Source: Rhabdothermincola_A sp041688815
GTDB lineage: Bacteria; Actinomycetota; Acidimicrobiia; Acidimicrobiales; Acidimicrobilacustridaceae
NCBI GenBank assembly: GCA_041688815.1
Contig: JBDNHK010000081.1
Location: 1 to 25,660 of the forward strand
DNA length: 25,660 bases
Direction: 5' to 3'
Below the pieces are notes generated by a model. It worked only from the letters and a program-made list of their open reading frames with translations. It did not search any database and was not told where the DNA came from. Positions within the stretch are counted from its first letter, which is position 1, and each line of letters begins with the position of its first letter. Of this stretch, positions 1 to 6,151 are shown piece by piece. Position numbers and translations under genes: made by a program.

Positions 1-2
1 AG

Positions 3-149
3 ATCCGCACCCAACGCGCCCTCACCCTCGACGCCGCCTACACCGCCAACCCCGACCGGTTCCGAGGACGGCGGCCTACCCCGCCGAAGCTCCCCACCGT
101 CGCCTGGATCAACGACCCATCCCGAGAAGCACTCATACAGAGCGTCTGA
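3..149 (+). CDS. C-terminal end of an IS transposase (DDE integrase-core), cut by window edge
   Basis: Frame 3 is open from the window edge to a TGA at 147-149 and reads as the tail of an integrase-core (rve) transposase. It contains TLDAAYTANPDRF and then PPKLPTVAWIND, a pattern I recognise from the C-termini of actinobacterial IS3-like transposases, where a basic RF..RRP segment is followed by P.LP..AWIN. About 48 codons are visible. The catalytic DDE residues would lie upstream of the window, so activity cannot be judged. An inverted-repeat-like sequence follows within 10 bases of the stop, as expected for the right end of an IS. The family assignment is from memory of such tails and is only moderately certain. 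Confidence 0.6.
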   Translation: MRTQRALTLDAAYTANPDRFRGRRPTPPKLPTVAWINDPSREALIQSV

Positions 150-157
150 CCAAGAAT

Positions 158-184
158 TGTCTCAAACCCCTTGAGAGGTTCCGG
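158..184 (+). repeat. Probable right terminal inverted repeat of the insertion sequence
   Basis: Starting 9 bases after the transposase stop is a TGTCTCAAACCCC...GGTTCCGG stretch. Similar sequences directly follow IS3-like transposase stops in actinobacteria. It contains an internal 5-bp inverted repeat, CTCAA (161-165) with TTGAG (171-175). The matching left end is outside the window, so the call rests on position and resemblance only. Confidence 0.4.
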
Positions 185-214
185 TCGAGGCACTAACTTG
201 CTGAGGCCTGGTGA

Positions 215-1852
215 TTGGGGGGCGGGGTGGCTGATCCTTCAGAAGCGCCGGCGACAGGGGCGGGCTGGCTGACGCTCGCGGCGATGATCGTCGTCGTCTC
301 GATGGCCTCCATCGACATGACGATCGTGGCGATCGCCGCTCCCGATATCCAACAGGGCCTTCGTCTGTCCTCGACTGGCCTGCAGTGGATGGTCTCGAGC
401 TATCTCGTTTCGCTGGCCGCGCTGTTTGCACTCGGTGGCCGTCTGGCCGATGTGGTCGGGCATCGCACGATGGTGATCAGCGGAACGATCCTGTTCACGT
501 TCGCATCGATCATGTGCGGCGCCACCCCCACCGGTTCGATCGCCGAGACTTGGCTGATCGCCTTCCGCGTGCTCCAGGGAGCGGGAGCGGCGTTGATGTT
601 CCCCGCCGCTCTGGCCATCGTCGTCGCCTCGTTCCCCATCGAACACCGCGGCCGGGCCATCGCCACGTTCTTCGGCTTCGCCGGTTTGCTCACCGCCCTC
701 GGCCCATTCGCCGGCGGGTATCTCACCCAGTGGACCTGGCGTTCGATCTTCTGGGTCAACGTCCCGGTGGCGATCCTCGGACTGATCCTCACATTCATGG
801 CGAAGGTCGAGAACTCGCGGGTGCGCGAACCGATCGACTGGCGTGGCGCGGTGCTTATCGCCACTGGTATGGCCGCTAGCGTGATCGGACTGCAGCAGGC
901 CTCGACCTGGGGATGGACGAGTACGGCCACACTGGGGTGCATCATCGGCGGGGCAGTGGTGATCGGATTCTTCTTCGAGTTCGAGCGACGTCATTCCCAT
1001 CCGCTCATTCGTGTGTCGTTCTTCTCGATCCGCACGTTCACCGCGCAGAACTTCGTGCTGCTGTTCGCATCGGCCGCGTTCGTCCCAATAATTTTCTTCG
1101 CCAGCATCTATGCCCAGGTCGCCCTCGGTTGGTCCACCTCGAACGCCGGTCTCTACCTGCTGATCTTCTTCGTCGGCTACGTTCCGGGGGTCCAGATAGG
1201 TGGTCGACTTCTCGACCAGGGCCGGGCCCGCACCGCCGTGGTGTGGGGAGCATTCGTCGCCGCGGCAGGGCTCTGGGCCTGGTCGGCACGATTGCAGGAC
1301 CTCTCGGAGAACCAGCAGTGGCCATGGATGGTTGTCACCGGGTTCGCAATTGCCGTGGTTATGAGTTCGGCCAACACCGATGCGATCAACCAGGTGCCGG
1401 CGGAGAACTACGGCGAGGCCACCGGTATCACCCAGACGGCGCGCAACTACGGCGCCGCCCTCGGTCTGGCCATTCTCGGCACGGTGCTGTCGACCACAGT
1501 GCGCACGAAGACCGAGGGATCGTTGGCGACGCTCGGCATCGACAAGTCACAGGCCGACACGATCGCCGCATCGCTCCAGGGGTCGGGTGGCGGGAAGTCC
1601 TCCGGCGCGATCTCGCAACTGGGGTCGAACGCGGAGCAGGCGTTCCAGATGATTCGTCTCGACTTCGCCCAGGCCAGCCAGGCTGTGTTCCGCTGTCTTG
1701 CGTTGTTCATGCTGATCTCAGGGGTGGCGGCAGTGATCGGATTGAGCCGCAGCCGCCAGTCCGGCGGAGCGGGCGCATCTGGTGGAGCTGGGCCGTCCGG
1801 GACGACCGAGGTCGGCTCACACGAACGATCGGAACGCAGTGGTGAGCGGTAG
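215..1852 (+). CDS. MFS transporter, DHA2 (EmrB/QacA-like) drug:H+ antiporter family
   Basis: This is an integral membrane exporter of 545 residues, the usual size for the 14-helix DHA2 family, which typically pumps drugs or other amphipathic compounds out using the proton gradient. Helix 1 carries the family pattern IDMTIVAIAAPDI (residues 33-45). MFS motif A is GGRLADVVGHRTM (74-86), and a motif-C-like region GPFAGGYLTQWTWR precedes helix 6. Many hydrophobic segments follow. The C-terminus is low-complexity, rich in Gly and Ser, and hydrophilic. The start chosen is TTG at 215, with GAGG at 203-206 eight bases upstream; GTG at 227 is an alternative. The substrate is unknown. The gene lies between an IS end and a truncated gene, so it is probably accessory. 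Its 3' end overlaps the minus-strand fragment by 36 bases. Confidence 0.85.
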   Translation: MGGGVADPSEAPATGAGWLTLAAMIVVVSMASIDMTIVAIAAPDIQQGLRLSSTGLQWMVSSYLVSLAALFALGGRLADVVGHRTMVISGTILFTFASIMCGATPTGSIAETWLIAFRVLQGAGAALMFPAALAIVVASFPIEHRGRAIATFFGFAGLLTALGPFAGGYLTQWTWRSIFWVNVPVAILGLILTFMAKVENSRVREPIDWRGAVLIATGMAASVIGLQQASTWGWTSTATLGCIIGGAVVIGFFFEFERRHSHPLIRVSFFSIRTFTAQNFVLLFASAAFVPIIFFASIYAQVALGWSTSNAGLYLLIFFVGYVPGVQIGGRLLDQGRARTAVVWGAFVAAAGLWAWSARLQDLSENQQWPWMVVTGFAIAVVMSSANTDAINQVPAENYGEATGITQTARNYGAALGLAILGTVLSTTVRTKTEGSLATLGIDKSQADTIAASLQGSGGGKSSGAISQLGSNAEQAFQMIRLDFAQASQAVFRCLALFMLISGVAAVIGLSRSRQSGGAGASGGAGPSGTTEVGSHERSERSGER

Positions 1853-2059
1853 GTCGAGTGAACTGATCAGTCCCGGAGGTGCGTCGTGCACGAAGGGGAT
1901 CGCGTTGACGATGCGCATGGCAGTGGCGACCATCCCGCGTTCGTAGAAGTCCTCGGGGCTGCCGACGATGAGTTCGCACTGGAGGTTCGGTTCACCCTTG
2001 ACGATCACGCGGTAGGTGCCGTAGTGCGGAGCGCTGGGCCAGTGCGGAGCGAGGTCCAT
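1817..2059 (-). pseudogene. C-terminal fragment of an NAD(P)-dependent dehydrogenase / dihydrodipicolinate reductase-like protein
   Basis: This 80-codon open frame reads like the C-terminal end of the much larger family annotated as dihydrodipicolinate reductase-like or NAD(P)H-dependent amine dehydrogenase-like (about 330-360 aa). The recognisable parts are DLAPHWP, GTYRVIVKGEP, and MVATAMRIVNAIPFVHDAPPG followed by LDLPLTT. The N-terminal Rossmann nucleotide-binding domain is absent. The region upstream in this frame is occupied by the DUF1844 gene, whose stop (2062-2064) lies two bases before this ATG. I read it as a remnant left by a deletion or rearrangement, possibly still co-transcribed with DUF1844. 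A functional small protein is possible but less likely. The family call is from memory of the C-terminal pattern. Confidence 0.6.
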
Positions 2060-2061
2060 CT

Positions 2062-2508
2062 TCAGCCGTCTCCGGCCGTCGTCATCTGCACGTAGACCAT
2101 CTGCATCTGCGTGAGGGCATCGCGAAGCGAAGCGACGTCCTCGCCGAGACGGGACTCGGTGGCATCGAGCAGGGCCGCCATGGCGTCGATGGCCAGACGG
2201 GCCGACGGGAGGTCGGGCTCGGGCTGGCCCAGGTGGATGGCGCCGAGCTCGTACAGACCGACCACGTGGTTGATCACGAACTGCGAGGCCGGGGCCGACA
2301 GGATCTGGCGCTGCACCTCGGCCATCTGGGCCACCATCGCCTCGGCCTGGGACCGCTCCTCAGGGGAGAGGTCATCGAGGGACGGGGCCCCCACCATCCC
2401 CGCCGCTCCGGTGTCGGTGATGGGGCTCGCGGCGGCGGCGCCTGATGTCGGCGCCGGGCGCGGGTTGCGTTCGATCGGTACCTCACCGCCGGGTGTCCAG
2501 AGGCTCAT
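2062..2508 (-). CDS. DUF1844 domain protein, divergent from infC
   Basis: A 148-residue protein. The first 35 or so residues are low-complexity (Pro, Ala, Gly). The C-terminal part resembles DUF1844: FVINHVVGLYELGAIHLGQPEPD, then LPSARLAIDAMAALLD and a final helix LRDALTQMQMVYVQM. The function of DUF1844 is not known. A gene of this family commonly sits next to infC in actinobacteria, which supports the assignment. I start it at ATG 2508-2506, preceded by GAGGAAG at a distance suited to ribosome binding. The open frame continues upstream to 2643, but that extension is unlike the family. The stop is followed two bases later by the ATG of the dehydrogenase fragment, so both may share a transcript. 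It is probably cytoplasmic, with no signal peptide or membrane segment. Confidence 0.8.
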   Translation of the reverse strand: MSLWTPGGEVPIERNPRPAPTSGAAAASPITDTGAAGMVGAPSLDDLSPEERSQAEAMVAQMAEVQRQILSAPASQFVINHVVGLYELGAIHLGQPEPDLPSARLAIDAMAALLDATESRLGEDVASLRDALTQMQMVYVQMTTAGDG

Positions 2509-2827
2509 GGGGGACTCACTTCCTCGGCGTCCCCGCCCCGGTTCGCACCGTGGGAGGGCCGCCACTCGCAGTTCGGCGGGGACTCCGCTATCGTACGTGC
2601 CCGACAACTCAGGGAAAGCGGGGCTCGTCCCCCACCCGGCCATTTCCCCCTCGGGGGAGCCTGTGCGCCGGGTCGCTGCTCTTCACCGCCCGGGCTCGCG
2701 CCCGGTCATCGACGGGCGCCGGCCGACTCGAACCGACGCCCGCTCTCCTCCATTGCGATGGGTGCAGGGGTCCGACCTGCCCACCCGCGCCACGGAGGAA
2801 TTGCGCATTGATGAGGAGTGACCGGCG
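2509..2827. other. Divergent intergenic region and infC 5' leader
   Basis: This 319-base stretch has no gene that I can support. It must hold the promoters of DUF1844 (minus) and of the infC operon (plus). I see no strong sigma-70-type pair; TATCGT at 2589-2594 is a possible infC -10 without a good -35. Two hairpin candidates lie in the presumptive infC leader: TCCCC...GGGGA around 2645-2658, and a perfect stem at 2690-2705. The Shine-Dalgarno-like GAGGAG is at 2813-2818. Confidence 0.5.
2690..2705 (+). promoter_or_regulatory. Hairpin in infC leader
   Basis: CCGGGC (2690-2695) and GCCCGG (2700-2705) form a perfect 6-bp GC stem with a TCGC loop, about 120 bases before the infC start. It has no T-run, so it does not look like a simple intrinsic terminator. 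A regulatory role is inferred only from its position in the leader of a ribosomal-protein-type operon. Confidence 0.3.
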
Positions 2828-3490
2828 ATAGCCACCGTTGACAGCAACGAGCCCCGTATCAACGACCGCATCCGTGCCCGTGAGGTCCGCCTCGTGGGCC
2901 CTGATGGGGCCCAGATCGGGATCAAGCCCCTTCCCGAGGCGCTCATCATGGCCCGGGACCTCGAACTCGACCTCGTCGAGGTGGCCGACAAGGCCAATCC
3001 TCCTGTCTGTCGCATCATGGACTACGGGAAGTACAAGTACGAGGCCGCCCAACGGGCCAAGGAGTCCCGGAAGAAGAGTACGAACGTCGTGGTCAAGGAG
3101 ATGAAGTACCGGCCCAAGATCGGCGCCGGCGACTTCGACACCAAGACCAGGAAGGTCGAGCACTTCCTCGCCGAGGGGCACAAGGTCAAGGTCACGATCA
3201 TGTTCCGTGGCCGCGAGATGCAGCACCCTGATCTCGGCCGCAAGATCCTCGACAACGTGGCCGAAGCGGTGGCCCACCAGGGAAGGATCGAGGCCTACCC
3301 CCGACTCGACGGGCGCAACATGACCATGGTTCTCGGCCCCGACAAGAAGGCCCAGGCCGCGGCCGAGCGCAAGCGCCAAACAGACGGCGCCGAATCCTCA
3401 CCCGAATCCTCACCCGCCGCCCCACTCGCCCGCCCAGACGCCGCCACCGAGCCCGACCTCACCGAGACCCCCGTCGACACCGGGGCCTGA
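2828..3490 (+). CDS. infC: Translation initiation factor IF-3, ATA start codon
   Basis: IF-3 binds the 30S subunit, prevents subunit joining and checks start codons. The reading frame carries the canonical N-domain EPRINDRIRAREVRLVGPDG (residues 7-26), then LPEALIMARDLELDLVEVA, the linker KYEAAQRAKESRKK, and the C-domain with VKVTIMFRGREM. An in-frame TGA at 2819-2821 closes the frame upstream. The only start that keeps the conserved N-terminus is ATA at 2828, ten bases after GAGGAG (2813-2818). The GTG at 2894 would delete the conserved EPRIND segment. Rare start codons (AUU and relatives) are known in infC, where IF-3 represses its own mRNA. The product is 220 aa, with an acidic, Pro/Ser/Thr-rich C-terminal tail longer than in E. 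coli. It is the first gene of infC-rpmI-rplT-trmH-pheST. Confidence 0.95.
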   Translation: MATVDSNEPRINDRIRAREVRLVGPDGAQIGIKPLPEALIMARDLELDLVEVADKANPPVCRIMDYGKYKYEAAQRAKESRKKSTNVVVKEMKYRPKIGAGDFDTKTRKVEHFLAEGHKVKVTIMFRGREMQHPDLGRKILDNVAEAVAHQGRIEAYPRLDGRNMTMVLGPDKKAQAAAERKRQTDGAESSPESSPAAPLARPDAATEPDLTETPVDTGA

Positions 3491-3541
3491 TCGCCCCGGC
3501 GCCCCCGAACCGGGGCCCGCACACCACCACCGGAGACACCG

Positions 3542-3736
3542 ATGCCGAAGATGAAAACCCACAGCGGCGCCAAGAAGCGCTTCAAGATCACTGGGACCGG
3601 CAAGATCACCCGCCGCAGTTCGAATCTGAATCACATCCTCGAGAAGAAGTCCCCGAGGCGCAAGCGTCGCCTCTCCGGCGATTTCGAGCTCTCGCCGGGT
3701 GACACCGCCAAGGTGCGCCGCCAGCTCGGCATCTGA
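3542..3736 (+). CDS. rpmI: 50S ribosomal protein bL35
   Basis: A 64-residue, very basic protein of the normal bL35 length. It begins MPKMKTHSGAKKRFKITGTG and contains KITRRSSNLNHILEKKSPRRKRRL, the standard family sequence. It is a structural component of the large ribosomal subunit. GGAGA lies about six bases before the ATG. The 51-base gap after infC contains CCCCGG (3494-3499) and CCGGGG (3510-3515), a possible hairpin. The order infC-rpmI-rplT is the near-universal bacterial arrangement, which makes the assignment secure. Confidence 0.97.
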   Translation: MPKMKTHSGAKKRFKITGTGKITRRSSNLNHILEKKSPRRKRRLSGDFELSPGDTAKVRRQLGI

Positions 3737-3812
3737 ATCATCGCCGGCTCCGCCGGCATCCCCGGTTCCCCCGGGAGACGTCCATCCATTTCCCACGACC
3801 AAGGAGGCCCCG

Positions 3813-4196
3813 ATGGCCCGAGTCAAGCGTGCGGTCGCCAGCAAGAAGCACCGCCGTACCACCCTGGAGCGCGCCAAGGGCTACTACGGCAACAAGAGCC
3901 GTTCCTACCGCGCCGCCAACGAGCAGGTCATGCACTCGTTGCAGTACGCCTTCCGCGACCGGCGGGCCCGCAAGGGTGAGTTCCGTCAGCTCTGGATCCA
4001 GCGCATCAACGCCGCCTGCCGCCTGAACGGCACGACCTACTCCCGATTCATCGCCGGCCTCAAGGCCGCCCACATCGAGGTCGACCGCAAGGTCCTGGCC
4101 GACCTCGCCGTCACCGACCCGGCGGCGTTCACCGCCCTCGTCGAGGCCGCCACCGAGGCGGACGCCAATCTCCCGCCTCGATCGGCCCAGGCCTGA
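3813..4196 (+). CDS. rplT: 50S ribosomal protein bL20
   Basis: A 127-residue protein starting MARVKRAVASKKHRRTTLE, with AKGYYGNKSRSYRAANEQV and FRQLWIQRINAACR, all typical of bL20, an early-binding 23S rRNA protein. The start is ATG 3813, preceded by a strong AAGGAGG at 3801-3807; the same frame is open further upstream, but that part is not L20-like. In E. coli and Bacillus this protein or its leader controls the operon. I do not see a convincing copy of the L20-binding site here. The C-terminal tail beyond the core is Ala/Glu-rich, as in other actinobacteria. Confidence 0.97.
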   Translation: MARVKRAVASKKHRRTTLERAKGYYGNKSRSYRAANEQVMHSLQYAFRDRRARKGEFRQLWIQRINAACRLNGTTYSRFIAGLKAAHIEVDRKVLADLAVTDPAAFTALVEAATEADANLPPRSAQA

Positions 4197-4227
4197 AGCA
4201 CTCGGCGCCCCTGCGAGCGAGGCCGTC

Positions 4228-5052
4228 GTGCCGGCTCCGCTGAGCGCCAGCAATCCGCGAGTCATCACCCTGCGGCGCCTCCTGGGGCGCCGCAGGGCGC
4301 GTCTCGAGGCGGGCGCGTTCGTGATCGAGGGCCCGCTCGCCCTCACTGAAGCCATCGTCGCGGCCGCTCCTCTCCGTGAGGTCTACGTCGACGACGCCGC
4401 CGCCCGTTCGGCGCCGCCGGATTCCGCGCTCGGTGTGGGCCTCGCCGCCGCCCGCGAGGCGGGTGTGCCCGTCACCGAGTTGGGGGTCGGCGTGCTCCAG
4501 CGGGTGAGTGACACCATCACTCCTCAGGATGTGCTCGCCGTGGTCGAGCGCCGGCCGGTACCGATCGAGGCACTGGTCGCGGCGGACGGTCCGGTGGTCG
4601 TGCTCGCCGGCGTGGGTGACCCCGGCAACGCCGGCACCGTGGTGCGCACAGCCGAGGCGGCCGGCGCGGCAGGGGTCTTGTTCTGCTTCGATGCCGTCGA
4701 CCCGTTCGGTCCGAAGACGGTGCGGGCCGCGGCCGGTTCGCTGTTTCGCATCCTCGTCGCCGAGAACCCCACTGCTTCCTCGGCGACGGCGCTCGAAGCG
4801 CTGCGGGCCGGCGGCCGCGAGCTCATCGGTACGGGGGCACGAGGCGGCGTCGACCTCGACCAGCGCGACCTCACCGCGCCCTTCGCACTCGTCCTCGGTA
4901 GCGAGGCCCGCGGGCTCTCCGCCGAGCTCGAGACCATGCTCGACAGCACCGTCACCATCCCCATGGCCGGGTCGGTGGAGTCACTCAACGTCGCCGTCGC
5001 CGCCGCCGTGGTCCTGTTCGAGTCCGCCCGGCAGCACCGACGAAGACGATGA
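4228..5052 (+). CDS. TrmH/SpoU-family RNA 2'-O-ribose methyltransferase
   Basis: A 274-residue SPOUT-class methyltransferase that uses SAM to methylate a ribose 2'-OH in rRNA or tRNA. An N-terminal RNA-binding subdomain (GAFVIEGPLALTEA, about residues 28-41) precedes the knotted catalytic domain. All three SpoU motifs are visible: motif 1 GDPGNAGTVVRTAEAAGA (about 130-147), motif 2 FALVLGSEARGLS, and motif 3 VTIPMAGSVESLNVAVAAAV. The start is GTG 4228, with GAGCGAGG shortly upstream. It sits 31 bases after rplT and before pheS, a conserved actinobacterial order, and is probably co-transcribed. The exact RNA target cannot be told from sequence, so I give no gene symbol. Confidence 0.9.
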   Translation: MPAPLSASNPRVITLRRLLGRRRARLEAGAFVIEGPLALTEAIVAAAPLREVYVDDAAARSAPPDSALGVGLAAAREAGVPVTELGVGVLQRVSDTITPQDVLAVVERRPVPIEALVAADGPVVVLAGVGDPGNAGTVVRTAEAAGAAGVLFCFDAVDPFGPKTVRAAAGSLFRILVAENPTASSATALEALRAGGRELIGTGARGGVDLDQRDLTAPFALVLGSEARGLSAELETMLDSTVTIPMAGSVESLNVAVAAAVVLFESARQHRRRR

Positions 5053-5113
5053 CGGTATCGGTGGGCCCGAACAGATTGGACGCCCGCACCGGCCTCGGAC
5101 AGGCTCACGCCCG

Positions 5114-6151
5114 ATGATCGACGGTCTCCCCGAACTCGCCACTCGCGGCATCGAGCAGGTGGCCGCCGCCACCGACCCCGAGTCGTTGCGCGCCGTCGAA
5201 TCCGACCTGCTGGGCAAGACCGGCGAGCTGACCGTCCTCAAGCGCGGGTTGGGCGCGCTCGAACCCGACCAGCGCCGCGCCGCCGGTCAGGCCCTCAACG
5301 AGACCCGTGCCCGTCTCGAGGCGGCACTGACCGATCGGCGGGCCACCCTCGATGCGGCGGCGCGCGATGTGGCACTGGTGGCCGAACGGCTCGACCTGAC
5401 CGAGATCATCGACCCTGACCGCCGGGGGAGCATCCATCTGGTCACCCAGACCCTCGATCGCCTCGTCGACGTCTTCCTGGGGATGGGGTTCAGGGTGGCC
5501 GAAGGCCCCGAGGTCGAGACCGACTGGCACAACTTCGAGGCCCTCAACATCCCCGCCGCCCATCCGGCTCGAGGTATGTGGGACACGCTCTACGTCGACC
5601 TCGGCGATCCCGAGACCACCTTGTTGCGCACCCACACCTCCCCTGTGCAGATCCGGGTGATGACCGACGGCGAGCCGCCGTTCTACGAGGTCATGCCCGG
5701 CCGCGTGTATCGGCGCGACACCGCCGACGCCAGTCACATGCCGGTCTTTCACCAGATCGAGGGACTGGTCGTCGACCGGGGGATCTCCTTCGCCGACATG
5801 GCGGGCACGCTCGAGGCCTTCACCACCGCCTATTTCGGCGGCGCCATCCACTCGCGCCTGCGCCCGTCGTACTTCCCCTTCACCGAACCGTCGGCCGAGT
5901 ACGACATCAACTGCTTGTTCTGCCAGGGCTCCGGGTGTCGGACCTGCGCCCAGACCGGGTGGCTCGAGCTGGGCGGCTGCGGGCTGGTGCACCCGAACGT
6001 GCTCACCAACGTCGGGCTCGATCCCGAGGAGTGGTCCGGTTTCGCCTTCGGATTCGGTCTCGATCGCCTGGCCCTCATGCGTCACGGCGTCGACGACATC
6101 CGTGAGATGTACACCGGTGACGTCCGCTTCCTGGAGCAGTTCCCGTCATGA
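5114..6151 (+). CDS. pheS: Phenylalanine-tRNA ligase alpha subunit
   Basis: The catalytic subunit of the alpha2-beta2 PheRS, which charges tRNA-Phe in the cytoplasm. At 345 aa it has the normal length. The N-terminal coiled-coil region (ESDLLGKTGELTVLKRGL) is followed by the class II core: HPARGMWDTLYV, TSPVQIRVM, motif 2 with GRVYRRDTADASHMPVFHQI, and motif 3 with GFAFGFGLDRLALMRHGV. A cysteine cluster CLFCQGSGCRTC, then TGWLELGGCG, is present as in many bacterial PheS proteins. The start is ATG 5114; the frame is open further upstream but overlaps trmH in another frame. The final TGA overlaps the pheT ATG (ATGA, 6148-6151), indicating translational coupling. Confidence 0.97.
   Translation: MIDGLPELATRGIEQVAAATDPESLRAVESDLLGKTGELTVLKRGLGALEPDQRRAAGQALNETRARLEAALTDRRATLDAAARDVALVAERLDLTEIIDPDRRGSIHLVTQTLDRLVDVFLGMGFRVAEGPEVETDWHNFEALNIPAAHPARGMWDTLYVDLGDPETTLLRTHTSPVQIRVMTDGEPPFYEVMPGRVYRRDTADASHMPVFHQIEGLVVDRGISFADMAGTLEAFTTAYFGGAIHSRLRPSYFPFTEPSAEYDINCLFCQGSGCRTCAQTGWLELGGCGLVHPNVLTNVGLDPEEWSGFAFGFGLDRLALMRHGVDDIREMYTGDVRFLEQFPS

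Noticed and set aside
239..1000. Long antisense open frames opposite the MFS, pheS, pheT, argJ, argH and other genes
   Set aside because: They are opposite-strand shadows caused by high GC. Their products are low-complexity, rich in Arg, Gly, Pro and Asp, and match no family I know; the sense genes are well supported.
2700..2760. Minus-strand GGTTCGAGTC-like sequence in the infC leader, resembling a tRNA T-loop
   Set aside because: The flanking bases do not form a 5-bp T stem, and no acceptor, D or anticodon arms can be drawn around it.
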